NCBI RefSeq assembly: GCF_036370855.1
Contig: NC_088102.1
Span: 17,899,001 to 17,963,000 of the forward strand
From: Dromaius novaehollandiae
Taxonomy: Eukaryota; Chordata; Aves; Casuariiformes; Dromaiidae
Reading direction: 5' to 3'
Length of the DNA: 64,000 nt
Each line of letters opens with the position of its first letter. The stretch's first letter is position 1. Position numbers and translations under genes: made by a program. Under the pieces are notes generated by a model that searched no databases, was not told the DNA's origin, and saw only the letters and a program-made list of their open reading frames with translations. Positions 37,772 through 49,200 of this stretch are shown here, piece after piece.

Positions 37772-38920
37772 CTCCCTGGAAAGCAACGAAGGAGTTGAAA
37801 CCTGGCTCATCTCAAGGTAGCCCTCAGTAACATTGACTTTGCATTAGATTTTTTCAAGCAGGTCATGGCAGAGGCAGGTGCTGACAAGAACGTTTTCTTC
37901 TCTCCTCTGAGCCTCTCCATCACCTTTGCAATGCTCTCCCTGGGCCCAAAGTAGCCACGCAGAGCTGCACAAAGGCCTCACCTTCAACCTGGCAGACCAA
38001 GGAGCAGGATGTTTATGAAGGTTTTCCTTCAGTTACTACTTGATATTGAAAAGCAAATATTGAAAAGCAGATTAATGCACAGTTCAAATATGGGAAATTC
38101 AGACTAGGAAAAAAATTCTACCTTTAGGGTGGTCAGTTGCCTGGAGAGGCTGTGAAATCCCCATCCTTAGAGGGATGTCCCTCAGCAACCTGATTTAGGT
38201 AGGCCTGTTTTGAGCAGAGTGTTAAACAAGATGACCTCTTGAGGTCTTCTTCCAACCTAAATTATGATACTATGATTCTACTGCACAGAGACAAAAACCC
38301 ATGCATTTTGTGAATTGTATTTTCTTTAAAAGTAAGATTTGTTATATAGAGGGATATAGTTCCACAAATATCATGTCTTAATGTTTGACTTTGATCCCCA
38401 AGTTTTGGTCTTTCTCTGCCATATTGATTGATTTGAATGATCCTGCAAGAAACCCTTGGATAATAAAACTGCACAGATTTTGAGTAAGTTTTTTATTAAT
38501 GAATGGATACAGGTGTGTTGTTGTAGGAACACAGGGGTTCTTTCTCTTTTTCCCCTTTCTACTTAAGTCCTTTCCAACATTGCCAGTTCTCATTTTCCTA
38601 CTCCCCATGAAGTCTGTTTCTTGTCCTGGGGTCGGGTTTCCTCCCATTCATTTGCTCCAGGCGGTCACTCCATCAGGAACCTCCCTTCACACCACCACCA
38701 TCTGATTCCTGTTCCTATGAAATTTGCCTCCTTTTTTTGCAGGATGTTCATAAAGCCCTGATGAATTTTGGTGGGAATCGCAAAGAGGCTACACTAGCTA
38801 GTACTGCTGAATATAGGTTTTGTTCTTGTCCTCGCACTATTCAGAAGTCATCACTGAGTGTGACTGTAGATTAAACTGTCCATAGCATCTTATCCAGGGA
38901 GAAAATAGCAATAAATTCAT
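37772..38920 (+). pseudogene. Gene-4-like serpin pseudogene: exon 2 and exon 5 remnants
   Basis: The exon 2 part (about 37,772-38,103) reads close to gene 4: AACCTGGCTCATCTCAAG, then a match to the NVFFSPLSLS block, AMLSLG and an ELHKGLTFNL-like stretch, with frame breaks. It stops abruptly where a CR1 3' end begins at 38,104. An exon 5 part begins after TTTTTTTGCAG at 38,743 and runs to about 38,920, with traces of VHKALMN and the end of the SILxxEKIA motif but no usable hinge. The signal peptide and exons 3 and 4 are missing. It is a dead tandem copy of gene 4 or its ancestor. Confidence 0.85.
38104..38279 (+). mobile_element. 5'-truncated CR1 LINE with intact 3' end
   Basis: Consecutive CR1 3' blocks in forward orientation: 'gggtggtcagttgcctgg', 'gaggctgtgaaatccccatc', 'ctcagcaacctgatttagg', 'acaagatgacctcttgaggt' and 'cttccaacctaaattatga', ending in ATGATACTATGATTCTA. 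About 175 bases are kept, the usual heavily 5'-truncated form. It directly abuts the broken exon 2 of the serpin pseudogene, so insertion or a linked deletion helped end that exon. Confidence 0.88.
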
Positions 38921-41429
38921 GTTATAGGACTTATGCTTTGAGGTGTCTCTCTTCTCTTGCTCATGAGGATGCTCCAAAACTTCAGGCACCCCAGTCAAAC
39001 CCTAAATGACATTCCCATGCAATTCAAATAGGAATTTCGAGTTCCTGGAGGATCTGCTGTTTCTTTCCACATTAAGAAGCCATCAATATGAGGATGAAGT
39101 TTCTGCTGCCATCAGAGTCTTCACCGGGTTTCCCTAACGGGGCCTCTGGAGCTGTTCCTTGGTGCACATAGGAGCTCTCCTTGCAAGTGTCCTGGTAAGT
39201 CATATCCATCCCTTCCTTCCCTCTTCTGCAGCAGAGTAGAAGGCCTCTCCCTTGCCATGTCCCCTGATGCAGCAGGCACATGCTCCTGCATGAGACCAGC
39301 ACAGCAGGGGCCACTGCTTCAATCAAATTCACAGCAGAAAAAATGGGAAACCCTGGCTCAGAATTTGAAAATCTTAATGCAAGGCAGTATCTTGCCCTTG
39401 TTCTGTTACCATCCACATGAGAACAAAAGGAAAACAAAACAAAACAAAAAATCTTTTCCAAAGTGTAAATGAAGATACTATAAATTTAAACCTGTGGCTA
39501 TCTCTGTGCTTTGGGAAGCTTGCTCTGTGCTGCAGACAGGGCTTTTGTCCTCTGACACAATGATCTATGTTGGCAATATTATGGATTTGGCCATATTGTT
39601 TGTGGTTTCTTGGATGATACGAACTTTGACGTACCCAAACAGCTAGAATATGAATTTGGTATAGGCATTGCTAATGCTAAGCTTGAAGATAGCCTGTATT
39701 AAAGCTCAAAACAAAGAACATGCTATTCTCATTAACTGGATCCTGTTCTTTAAAACTGGGGGGGAGTTGTATGAGAAAACAACTTGAAAATGAAGATTCT
39801 ACTACATAATCCTTGAAAAACAAGGAAAACTTGCAAGGAGAGATCTTTATTTCATATGCATACACACATGACATTCACCAGCTGTACTAACAGATACTGT
39901 GCCAGCAGCCAACTGTCAGATTGGATTGGGCTAATAAAACATTATTACTTTGTTAGGCACGGCTCATTGAACAGCCACTGCGGTTGCTGTAAAAAAGTCT
40001 CTTTTCAGCAAATTATTACCACTCAAAGAACAAGTTAAAGAAGAGCTATTTAGGGTCAGTAAGACTTTTTGGTAGATAAACTTTCCACTAGCATAATTGT
40101 AGTTTTCAAAGCTGGATTTTAAAATTACACTCTTTCTTTAAACCACAGCAATGTACCTCAATAAAAAAAATGACTTGGCCAACAAAATATCAAGCAATTT
40201 AACGTTTCTTTCAGGTATCTGCCACGTGTAAGCATGGAGAGCAGATTATTAAGACATTTTTGTTCTGGTGCATAAACATGGATTTAGAAAGCCTGTTTCC
40301 AGCCATTCCAGTGTAAGAAGTTTGCTTTCCACATGAGATGGAAAGCTATAGAAAATAAATAAATTCCATAGTTATTCTCCAATCAATAGGTATTGCACAT
40401 GCACAGGAAAATTTTAAGGAGCTAACAAATGGAATAAATGGCATTATATCCTTTCTCTACTGAGGTTTTAGAGTTGAAATATTGTTTTTAAAGCTTTGCA
40501 ATATCAAAATGGTAACACAATTATTTTGCACACTTCCTAATTATAACCGAGCTGTATTTCTCCCTCACTTAGTGTTTATCTAGTTTGGAGTGCTTTTTAG
40601 ATTGTGACTATTAAGAGAAAAGTAAAGAAAATCATGAATTATCTTAAAACTATGAAGTGTGAAATTCTGTACCTGAAAGGCATGATTTTAAGGGCAGTCA
40701 GAAACTGAACTTCTGCTTTTTCATGTCTGATTGACATATGAATCTCAGCTCTATCTAGATTCAGTGAGAATCATAGACCTAAGTCACTCTGAATATGGCT
40801 AATCTATTCAGGCATTCATAAAGCAAATTTGCATGTCTGTGTTTATATATGCAGTTTATACATAATTCATTTATGGCTTTTAATCATTATGCACGTCAGA
40901 GTGCTATCACTGAAGCTAGGATTTATTCTGCATTGCTATGTGTTCTCATCAGCCTAAGAGTCATTCTGAGGGAAAAAGGATCCAGCATAGCATGGACCGT
41001 CTGTCAAGTCCTTGAGGAAAATCACAAGCACAGATGTGCAGGTTCCTTTCTCTCCCTCTTTGAACATTTGATGAACTATCACTAGGATGAGGCTCTGCAT
41101 CCCTTTACTTGGAAAGCGGGATTTTGAGGCTTGTTTCTAAAGCCTTGCACAGAATACACTGGCCAGCACATGTATCTCCTCACCGCACCAGAACGTGTGT
41201 GTGTAGAAAACAGAGCTAGGCTTGGTCCTAACGTGAGGGTAAGAGCTGACATACAACCAAACACAGTGACCCAGCTTTCCAGATTAACTCTATTCAAAAG
41301 TGGCTTGTAGGTGATGTCTAGGGACTAGTTAAACAGGTTAAACACACTACACCAGGATACTTGCCTTTTCTGCAGAGACTTGTAGCTCAAAGGCTGTCTG
41401 AAACAGATAATTTATTTATATTTATAAAT
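38921..41429. other. Intergenic DNA, no gene recognised
   Basis: AT-rich, with short frames only. A trace around 39,721-39,757 encodes ILINWILFFK, faintly like the end of serpin exon 2 (VLVNYIFFKG), but no donor follows and the flanks do not align convincingly. Confidence 0.5.
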
Positions 41430-42740
41430 TCTTTGTGGATTTTTCTTCCATGATTTCATCCAGTTGCTAACTGGCAAGGAGTTCCACTGCTTAACCCTTG
41501 CATGAAATTCTGTTTTTTTTTTTTAACGTGAAACCTGTCATGAAGTGCTTCCCAGAGTTAGATTGGAAAATGGTGCCCAGTCCTTTCCTATTCATTTTTG
41601 CCGATCGTAATTTTAAATACATTAACATAGACCTCCTCAGTCATCTTTTTTTCAAGGCTTGAGTTATTATCTATTCAATAGTTCCTCATTCTGCAACAAC
41701 TTCATTTTTCATCTTTCTTGTTGTCCTTCTATGTACCATTTCCAGTTCTACTCTACCCTTTCTGAAATGGGGGAGTAAAAGCTGCAAACAGAATTCAAGA
41801 TGTAAACACGCCTTGCAGTTGTACAGTGGTATAATAATGCTTTTTTCCCCTACTTCTTTATTAATCATAAATTCCTAGCATTCAATTTGCTTTTATAAAC
41901 ACTGATGAACAGCAATCTGACCTTTTCATTAGAATAATTTGAACATCAAGATCTCTTTCTTGGTATCACTCAATAGGAAGATCACAGCAAATTACTGTCC
42001 ATGTAAAATTAGTATTGTTTTTCCCCATAAGTCTCATTTTACATTTCTCTACATCTTACCTTTTATTGTCCTGTCACTCAGCACTGTGAAATCCTTCTGC
42101 AATTCTTAACATCTGTCTCTTGCCTTTGCAGCTCCAAATAACTCCATGTCATCAGTAAAATTTGTCACTGTTTTCCAGATTTGTTATGAATATATTGAAG
42201 AACACAGATCCCACAGCAATCCCTTTGGGATTCCACTAGTCATCTCCCTTCACTGTGAAACTGAGAATTTATACTGTTTTTTAATTTCCCATCTTCTAAT
42301 CAGCTATTTATGTATATAAAAACATTCTCTTTTATTCCATGGAGCTGAAATTTCATTAAGAGACTTTGGTGAGAGCTTTGTCAGATGTCTCCTGTAAGTC
42401 AGCCACGTCAACTGACAAATACTGTCAGGTCACCCACTGACTCATTTAAAAAAGGAAAGAAAGAAGGAAAGAACCTCCAAGAAATTTGTAAGACAGGACT
42501 TCTTTTGTAAAACTGTGTTAACTCTTCCCTAATATATCCAGATATTCCCTAATTCTATTCTTTGGAACATCATCTATCACTTAGCTCAGATTTACATCTG
42601 TCACTAAGCTGAGATTTACTGGTCTGTCATTTCCCAGACACACACCAAAATCCTTTGGGCAGTTGGAAGGTTCTCATCAATGTGTCTTACAGATTTTTGT
42701 GCTCCATCAACTCCCTCTTATCCTAATTTCAGGTTCTCAC
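41430..42740 (-). mobile_element. Ancient CR1 LINE, about 1.3 kb, reverse orientation
   Basis: Reading the + strand, the blocks are those of a reversed CR1 ORF2 and 3' region, in order: 'aattcaagatgtaaacacgc', 'tcaagatctctttcttgg', 'cattttacatttctctacat', 'tgaaatccttctgcaattct', 'gggattccactagtcat', 'gagactttggtgagagcttt', 'gtaagacaggacttc', 'ttgtaaaactgtgttaact' and 'tttactggtctgtcatttcc'. Each aligns to the widespread sauropsid CR1 consensus. The copy is heavily diverged with many stops, so it is old. A purine-rich simple stretch at about 42,448-42,473 interrupts it. The edges are approximate. Confidence 0.85.
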
Positions 42741-44450
42741 TGCTTCACATAAGATTTAGTTCAGATTAGATTTTGTGCTGTTCTGACTGAGTTTGCCTTG
42801 CTTGCTGGTTGAATTCCATGTTGTTATAAATTATTATTGTGTCTAAACTACATATAAAGTACTGCTCTAGAGTAATAAAGTGAGAATATGATCATTCTTA
42901 TCCTCCATTTCTGGTATTTTTTCATCTCCCATTGAAATGCAGCTCGAGAAATGCATATTACTTCCAACACCAGCTGGGTTAGTAATCAGGCTTTTTGTGG
43001 CTCACCAAAAATATATTATCCTTGGGAAATAAGAGATGTATCTATCTGAGAGGACAAGCTGAAAATACTGTTTTCACAAATACATCAAGCAATGAATGCA
43101 TGTCAAGCATGACTTGTACACAAAAGAAGTGTGAATCAACGTATTACAGATGACAAGGTGGAAGACCATAATCTGACAAGCTGTAATGCTGAGAAGATTT
43201 ACATTTCATAAAGATAACCAAGTGGATATGTTCCAACTAAAGGAGGCAGCATTACCTCTGACTGTGTAAACAAAACTAAAGCCAGTATGAAGGTATCACC
43301 TCCCTTTAAGTCAACAAGGAGATGACCGTTGACCTTCAAGTTAGAAAGGATACTTAAACCAGCATGCCTAGGAATCAACCAAATTGTGTTTTTCCTTGCA
43401 AAGCATGGAGACAAGGAGAGAATTAAGGACTATAGTCCATTTAAAGTATTGTTAAGAACTTCAGAGATTTTAATGAACTCGGCAGAGAAAAGCTATGTTT
43501 AGGGATTGAGTTTCAGTGCAGATCTGTTAAACACAGTAAGTGATACCACAAGGTTCTGCTCACTTGATGTATTATTTCAGGATTGGTATTTCTAGAAGGT
43601 TAATTTAATTTCAGGATATTTTGGGGCCTTTTATAGGAATTACTGAAAGAAATTCTAAAGTACTTTTTTTATAGATGTGTTGATCTCTCTGACTGTGCAA
43701 ACTTGGTCCAGGTACAGAAGCAAAAGAGAATACTGTACTATACAGTCCTCACCATCATGGCATGGAGCTGATTGTTATTCTTTTTCATCAGTTATGCTTT
43801 GCTGTGTTTGACAGAGGCCCAGTGTAAAAGAAATAATAATCCTAATTCCATTAGAATATTTCTTGTGTATTAAGCGAGTTCTAGTGTTGGATACGTATGA
43901 CAGGGTAGGAAAAACAGGACAATGCTTTTCAAGGGAGAATCCCATTAGCACTGCCAATAGTTTTAGTCACCATTCCCCCTGCCCCTCCTCTGGGATTTCT
44001 GTATTTGGTGCAAAGGGGAGGAGTGGGCTTGTGGTCTCAGTGTAAGACTGCACGTTGTGGGATTATGAGTTCTGCTGGTATACCTCTAGCCAGATGCACG
44101 AAGTTCCTTTGAAGCAGCGTCCAGCAGGCTGGGCAGTGTGGCTGATCTCGGATTGCGCTCCCACCAGCTCCCTTGCCTGGGCTACCCGTTCAGCCCTGCC
44201 ATCACAGGTTAGCGCCAGGCGAAATTGTGCGTCTTTGGCTGAATGTTAATCTTTGTCCTCAGGTAACATATAGGGCAAAGTAACCAGTCTTGGCACCAAT
44301 ATCTTATTTCCAATAAATATTTGTTTAATAAGGGTTGCATACCGTTAGGGACACAACACTTCACAGACCCAGCTACCAACCAACTCGACCCCGTGGTCTT
44401 TGCTCTCGGTTTGGAGTGGACAGTTGTAGATACATGAATTTGATGCCTGG
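42741..44450. other. Intergenic DNA above gene 3
   Basis: No gene recognised. A moderately GC-rich patch at about 43,975-44,230 opens short frames without domains. The stretch ends at the gene 3 promoter module. Confidence 0.5.
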
Positions 44451-44452
44451 GA

Positions 44453-44543
44453 AAATTTGCCTCATCAGCATTCAGCTGTGTCCTTGTAGATAATCTGTAT
44501 TTGAAGCCATGTAATGTTTAACAGAGGAAAGTAGCAGTATAAG
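44453..44543 (+). promoter_or_regulatory. Candidate liver-type promoter of serpin gene 3
   Basis: AAATTTGCCTCATC at 44,454 is the counterpart of the FOXA-like TTTGC...CATC box of genes 1 and 2. TGTAATGTTTAAC (44,510-44,522) shares TAATGTTTAACAG with gene 1 and is HNF1-like. GTATAAG (44,537-44,543) is the TATA-like box and reads GCAGTATAAGTAA against GCAATATAAGTAA at gene 1. The near-identity with gene 1 in three ordered boxes supports the call. Confidence 0.6.
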
Positions 44544-44566
44544 TAAAGAAGCAAGAAACAGCACAT

Positions 44567-44599
44567 CTCATATGAGAGCAGGACCCTTCTGAATGTAAT
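44567..44599 (+). other. Candidate noncoding exon 1 of serpin gene 3
   Basis: The 3' edge is at GAATGTAAT|GTAAGTACC, with GT at 44,600. The start is estimated from the TATA-like box. The acceptor is CGCCATAG at 46,267-46,274, giving an intron of about 1.67 kb and 12 untranslated bases before the ATG. Confidence 0.5.
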
Positions 44600-46286
44600 G
44601 TAAGTACCCAGTTACCTTTACCTTAAAGATTTTGATGTAGCTGTATGGCAATTAGCTAGTGAGCCATGAAGCACATCTGCTTTGAAGGGTGAGACCTGGT
44701 GTCTATGCACTCAAGACAGCAGAACTTAATTCCAAGAAATACTGAATAGAAAATTGTGTAGATACATTATAGCAGCTCTACAGAATATGACCTTGCTCAG
44801 AACATTTATCCTAAATAGTTCTTTCACCTCAAAAGAAACCTGCTTCATTAAAAGGGGGAAAATATTCTGACTTCTCAACCACCAACCTTACCTGTCATCT
44901 TTACTGAGATTCCCTAGAGCTGTACTGCCCATTACAACCAGGCTGCCAAGACCCTGGCATGAATAGGATGCCTTACTTATGCCAGCATGGTCCTGACAGG
45001 ATTCACAAAGCTTATTTTTGCTATACCAATCTCCCCATAGGTCCTCATCTGCTTGCATTTCACAGAGCAAAGTTTCCCTCATGGAGAAGGACTAGCTGGC
45101 TCCTTTTTCACCCAAATCTTAGTGGTTAGTGTGCTGACACAGTGTGGGGAAAATTCCAATTAAAATGTCATCATCTCCTCCTGAGCCATGTCTGAGTGCT
45201 TACCAGTCACCTGTAAGGTCTGAGTAGGTAACTCATTTGATCTTCTTCCTTGAAGCTGTTCCACTGGTGAAGACTGTTTTGAATTGCATTTCCAGTCACT
45301 AGTAATATTTTTAGTTGGCATAGCTGTTACCTGTTTTCTGACAAGTTGAACATCCTAGATACTACCAGTTATCCCTATGAATTCTTAATCTAATGGGTAA
45401 AAAAGGAAAGCAATAAACAAAGAATGCCCATAGTTATCAGAAATGGCCAAGATGCCATAACTCAGGCTCTTTGCTGGGTGCTGCTCCAGCCATGGGGCCA
45501 TCTCCCTTGTGAAATTACCTCCCTGCTAAAGCAAAATTTGCAGAGACAGGAGGGGCCGAGACCACATCACTAACCTCACCCTCCTATGACTAGAGGAGAG
45601 GGTGGGCACAAATAGAGAGGGATCCATTTGGAAGATATTCCTAAGTTGAAGAAGTTGTTTAAAATAAAGCAACATACTCCAATCTAATCAAAACAGGTAC
45701 GGAAGAAGGAAAATGCTGCTAGCTGCCTTGTGATTACTCACTTTTTATGTTAAAATGAGTCAGGAATGAGAGGAAAACTGTATGTTTGAGTGCTGCGGTG
45801 GCATATTAAGTGTATGTTTTCCATTGACGTAGCTATGTCATTTGACACGAGCCTCATTTAATCACTAATAGCATAATAACTGTCAGAGTTCTTAGAGGTA
45901 AACATAAGAGAATTAAAAATTGTTCTTGATGTGCTGTCTCACCATAAAAGAGATTTGCACTGAGATCAAAAACAGTTTGTCTCATTTGTTCTTTTCCTCT
46001 GACTCCTAACAAGTCCTATTTTTCTTTAATACTCACTTGCTTCTCTCTTCACAAGCAACCATTGATGAGGGACTTCTATAGCTGGAGGAAGGCAGAACTA
46101 AAATGGACAGGAATTACACACAGAAGCAGAGGATTTCAAAACGCTTCCATAGTAAGAGAGCTGGTCAAGAGAGAACAGTGATTACCAAATAGCTGTTGAA
46201 TCTAGAAATGGATAGAAATAAAAAATGACATGTTTACACGACTATGACTGTTTTGTTCCTTCTTCACGCCATAGCTGCAAAAGGAG

Positions 46287-49200
46287 ATGAAGGCCACCCT
46301 CCCACTGTGTTTGCTGGTGGCCACACTTCACCCCGCTGTCCACAGCCTGCCCCAGCTGGGCCACCACGATGGCAAGCACAAGGCAACTCACCCCCAGGAG
46401 CAGCATCCCTGTGGGGAAGATCCTCGTGGGTCCTGCCACAGGATAGTCCCCAGCAGCGCTGACTTTGCCTTCAGGTTTTACAGGCAAGTGACCATGGAGG
46501 ACCCCCACAGGAACATTTTCTTCTCTCCAGTCAGCATCTCTGCTGGCTTTGCTGTGCTGGCCCTGGGCTCCAGAGCTGCTACTCAGGCCCAGGTCCTGGA
46601 AGGGCTTGCCTTTAACCTCACCGAGATCCGGGAGGAGGAGATACATGATGGCTTTCGTCATCTCCTTCTCGAGCTGAACCGCCCTGACAGCCAGATGCAG
46701 CTGAATATGGGGAACACCCTGTTCATGGACAAACACCTCAAGCCACTGAAAACGTTTCTGAAGGACAGCAAAAAACTGTATAAAGCAAAAGTTATTTCTA
46801 GCAACTTTCAGAATTCCACTGAAGCTAAAAATGAGATCAATGATTATATAAAGAACAAAACCCATGGGAAGGTAAATAAGATAGTTGAAGACCTTGATCC
46901 AAACACTCTGATGGTTCTTGTTAACTATATTTACTTCAAAGGTAAGTTAATTTATATAGATGTTATCTATTGTAGTGTCTTAACCTGGCCTGGACTAAAA
47001 CAAAAATACCCCTAATTATGTCTGAATTATTTTTAAAAGAAATGCCAGCAGGTTGCGCTATTATGATGAGAAACATTGAAAGCTCTCATGCACAGACATC
47101 TTCCACATCTAAATTTTTCTAGGATATGTTTAAGCTCTTAGGCCTGAGAGTTCATTTATTTGCAATCTCTAAGCTTTGTGGAATTGCCAGAGCACAACGG
47201 ACTTATGTATTTGTAAATTACCATATCAAAGTTTTTCTACTTATTCTTTCAAAAATTATTCTGCAGTAATTTAATATGCTGTATGAAGTAGAAAAATATA
47301 TTCCAAAAGTACAGATTATTAAAAATTGCCAAACAGCTTAATTTGCTCACATGCCTATTAAATGGATGAATACCTATGGAGTCAGGGCCTCAATGTTCTA
47401 CAGCTTGTCATCACATTATACATATCCCAAGAGGTAGTTGGGAATGTACCTGTTTTGGCAATGATCAATTTCCTCTTAGATGTTATATCCATTTGTAGCA
47501 TGCAGGATGTAAATGGGATTTACCGCCCAGAAATGAATGTTTGGAAAGTGAAAACCATTCAGCAGAATGTTTTTGTTTCAAGTACTCTATTAAATTTGGG
47601 TACCCTAGCCTCAGATCTGTTCCTTTATGATGTTAGAGTATATTATTTTACTTGTTGGGGGAAAAATAAACTCAACTTTAGAAAGTAATCAAAGTACTGG
47701 TGAGTTTACATTCTAGTATTTATTATTTCTTGGTTTTTTAATTTTTATTGGATAGTCAAAAAGCTAGAGAACGTACTTGTACAACTTGTCAAGCTGTGGG
47801 CCGTGTGTATTTGTTCAGCGAATGACCTGATTTAATACAAATAAAATATCTGAAAATATTTGGTTGAATAAACATCAAGAGAAACCCGTTTTGAAGATTA
47901 AAGCCCCATTCCATTTACCGTAATGGAGTTATAATCAGGCCAAAGAGTTTTGGTTGTTCTTGCATGGGAGTTTTTCTTTAGTACTACTAGATGAATAACA
48001 TGAAAAAACATGACAGGAACTTAACATGTTACCTATTAAAAAGCAGGCATCTGCTGGGGAACTGGCTTTACAAGCAATACTCTCAAACCAGAAAGTAACT
48101 GTCTGCTTCCTGGTCAGCTTTTCTTTTCTTCAAATCAGATTTGATATAATATGATGAAGTTACTCCATTTAATTTATCTGCCTTACAAAGGCATTGTACA
48201 AGTCCATGTCAAGTTTACTCTGCAATACTTGATTATTGCTGGAAACATTAGTTTGAAGATGACAGGGAACAAGATCTTTAACAAATTTTGAATATCTTTG
48301 ATCTTCAAGTATGAGTTCAAATCCAAAGAGATGTATTCTTTTGGTGTAAATTAGTCTGGACTATACTAATATATCTTCTTTGAAATAAGCATTCAATTGC
48401 GTTCTCTCTTTTGGTTTTAAGCCTACTGGGAAAATCCTTTCAGTACTAAGGGGACTCATAAGGATTATTTCTATGTGAATGAGAAGACTTCAGTTGAAGT
48501 GGAGATGATGAATCGAGACGGGTTTTATAAAAGCTACTCCGACAGAAAGCTTTCTTGTGAGGTGGTGCAGATTCCTTACAAGGGACATGTGGCGGCATTA
48601 TTTATCCTGCCCAGCAAAGGAAAAATGAAACAATTGGAGGATGCCTTTACAAAAGACACTGTGTCTAAATGGGAAAAATCACTTGAAAGACGGTAAATAG
48701 AGAATTCTGATTTGATGCCTCACAGTGGGTTATATTCCAAAGTCTAAATAATATGATCAGACTACAATTTTGCTGTTTTTACTGCTTTTGCTGTTGACTA
48801 GAGATTTAAATGTTGAAATGGGTATGAAAGGGTAGACCAAATGATTTCATGTTATTTACTTGCAGCAAGAAGTGGAATGAGTATTGGCTTGTGATGAGGG
48901 AAGAGACCTGTGAGTTTGGAAACTGGGTTTCTTTTCCCATGTAGTTTATAGTTGATCTTAAGTGTCTCTAGTTCCCATCTCAGGTACAATGTGTTAAGTG
49001 TGGTAATACTGTGACATAGCAACCAGATCTCTTAGTGGGAATGGAGCACAAAATCCAAAAGAAAAACCTTTTGGGCTAGAAAGTGAACTCTAATGTAATC
49101 CAAACGTGATGGCATGATGTCCATTTCTGTCCAGTAGAGTGACTGTTGCAGTACTGTATAACAAAGCTCAACTAATGTCTTTCTCCTCTTCCATCCTCCA

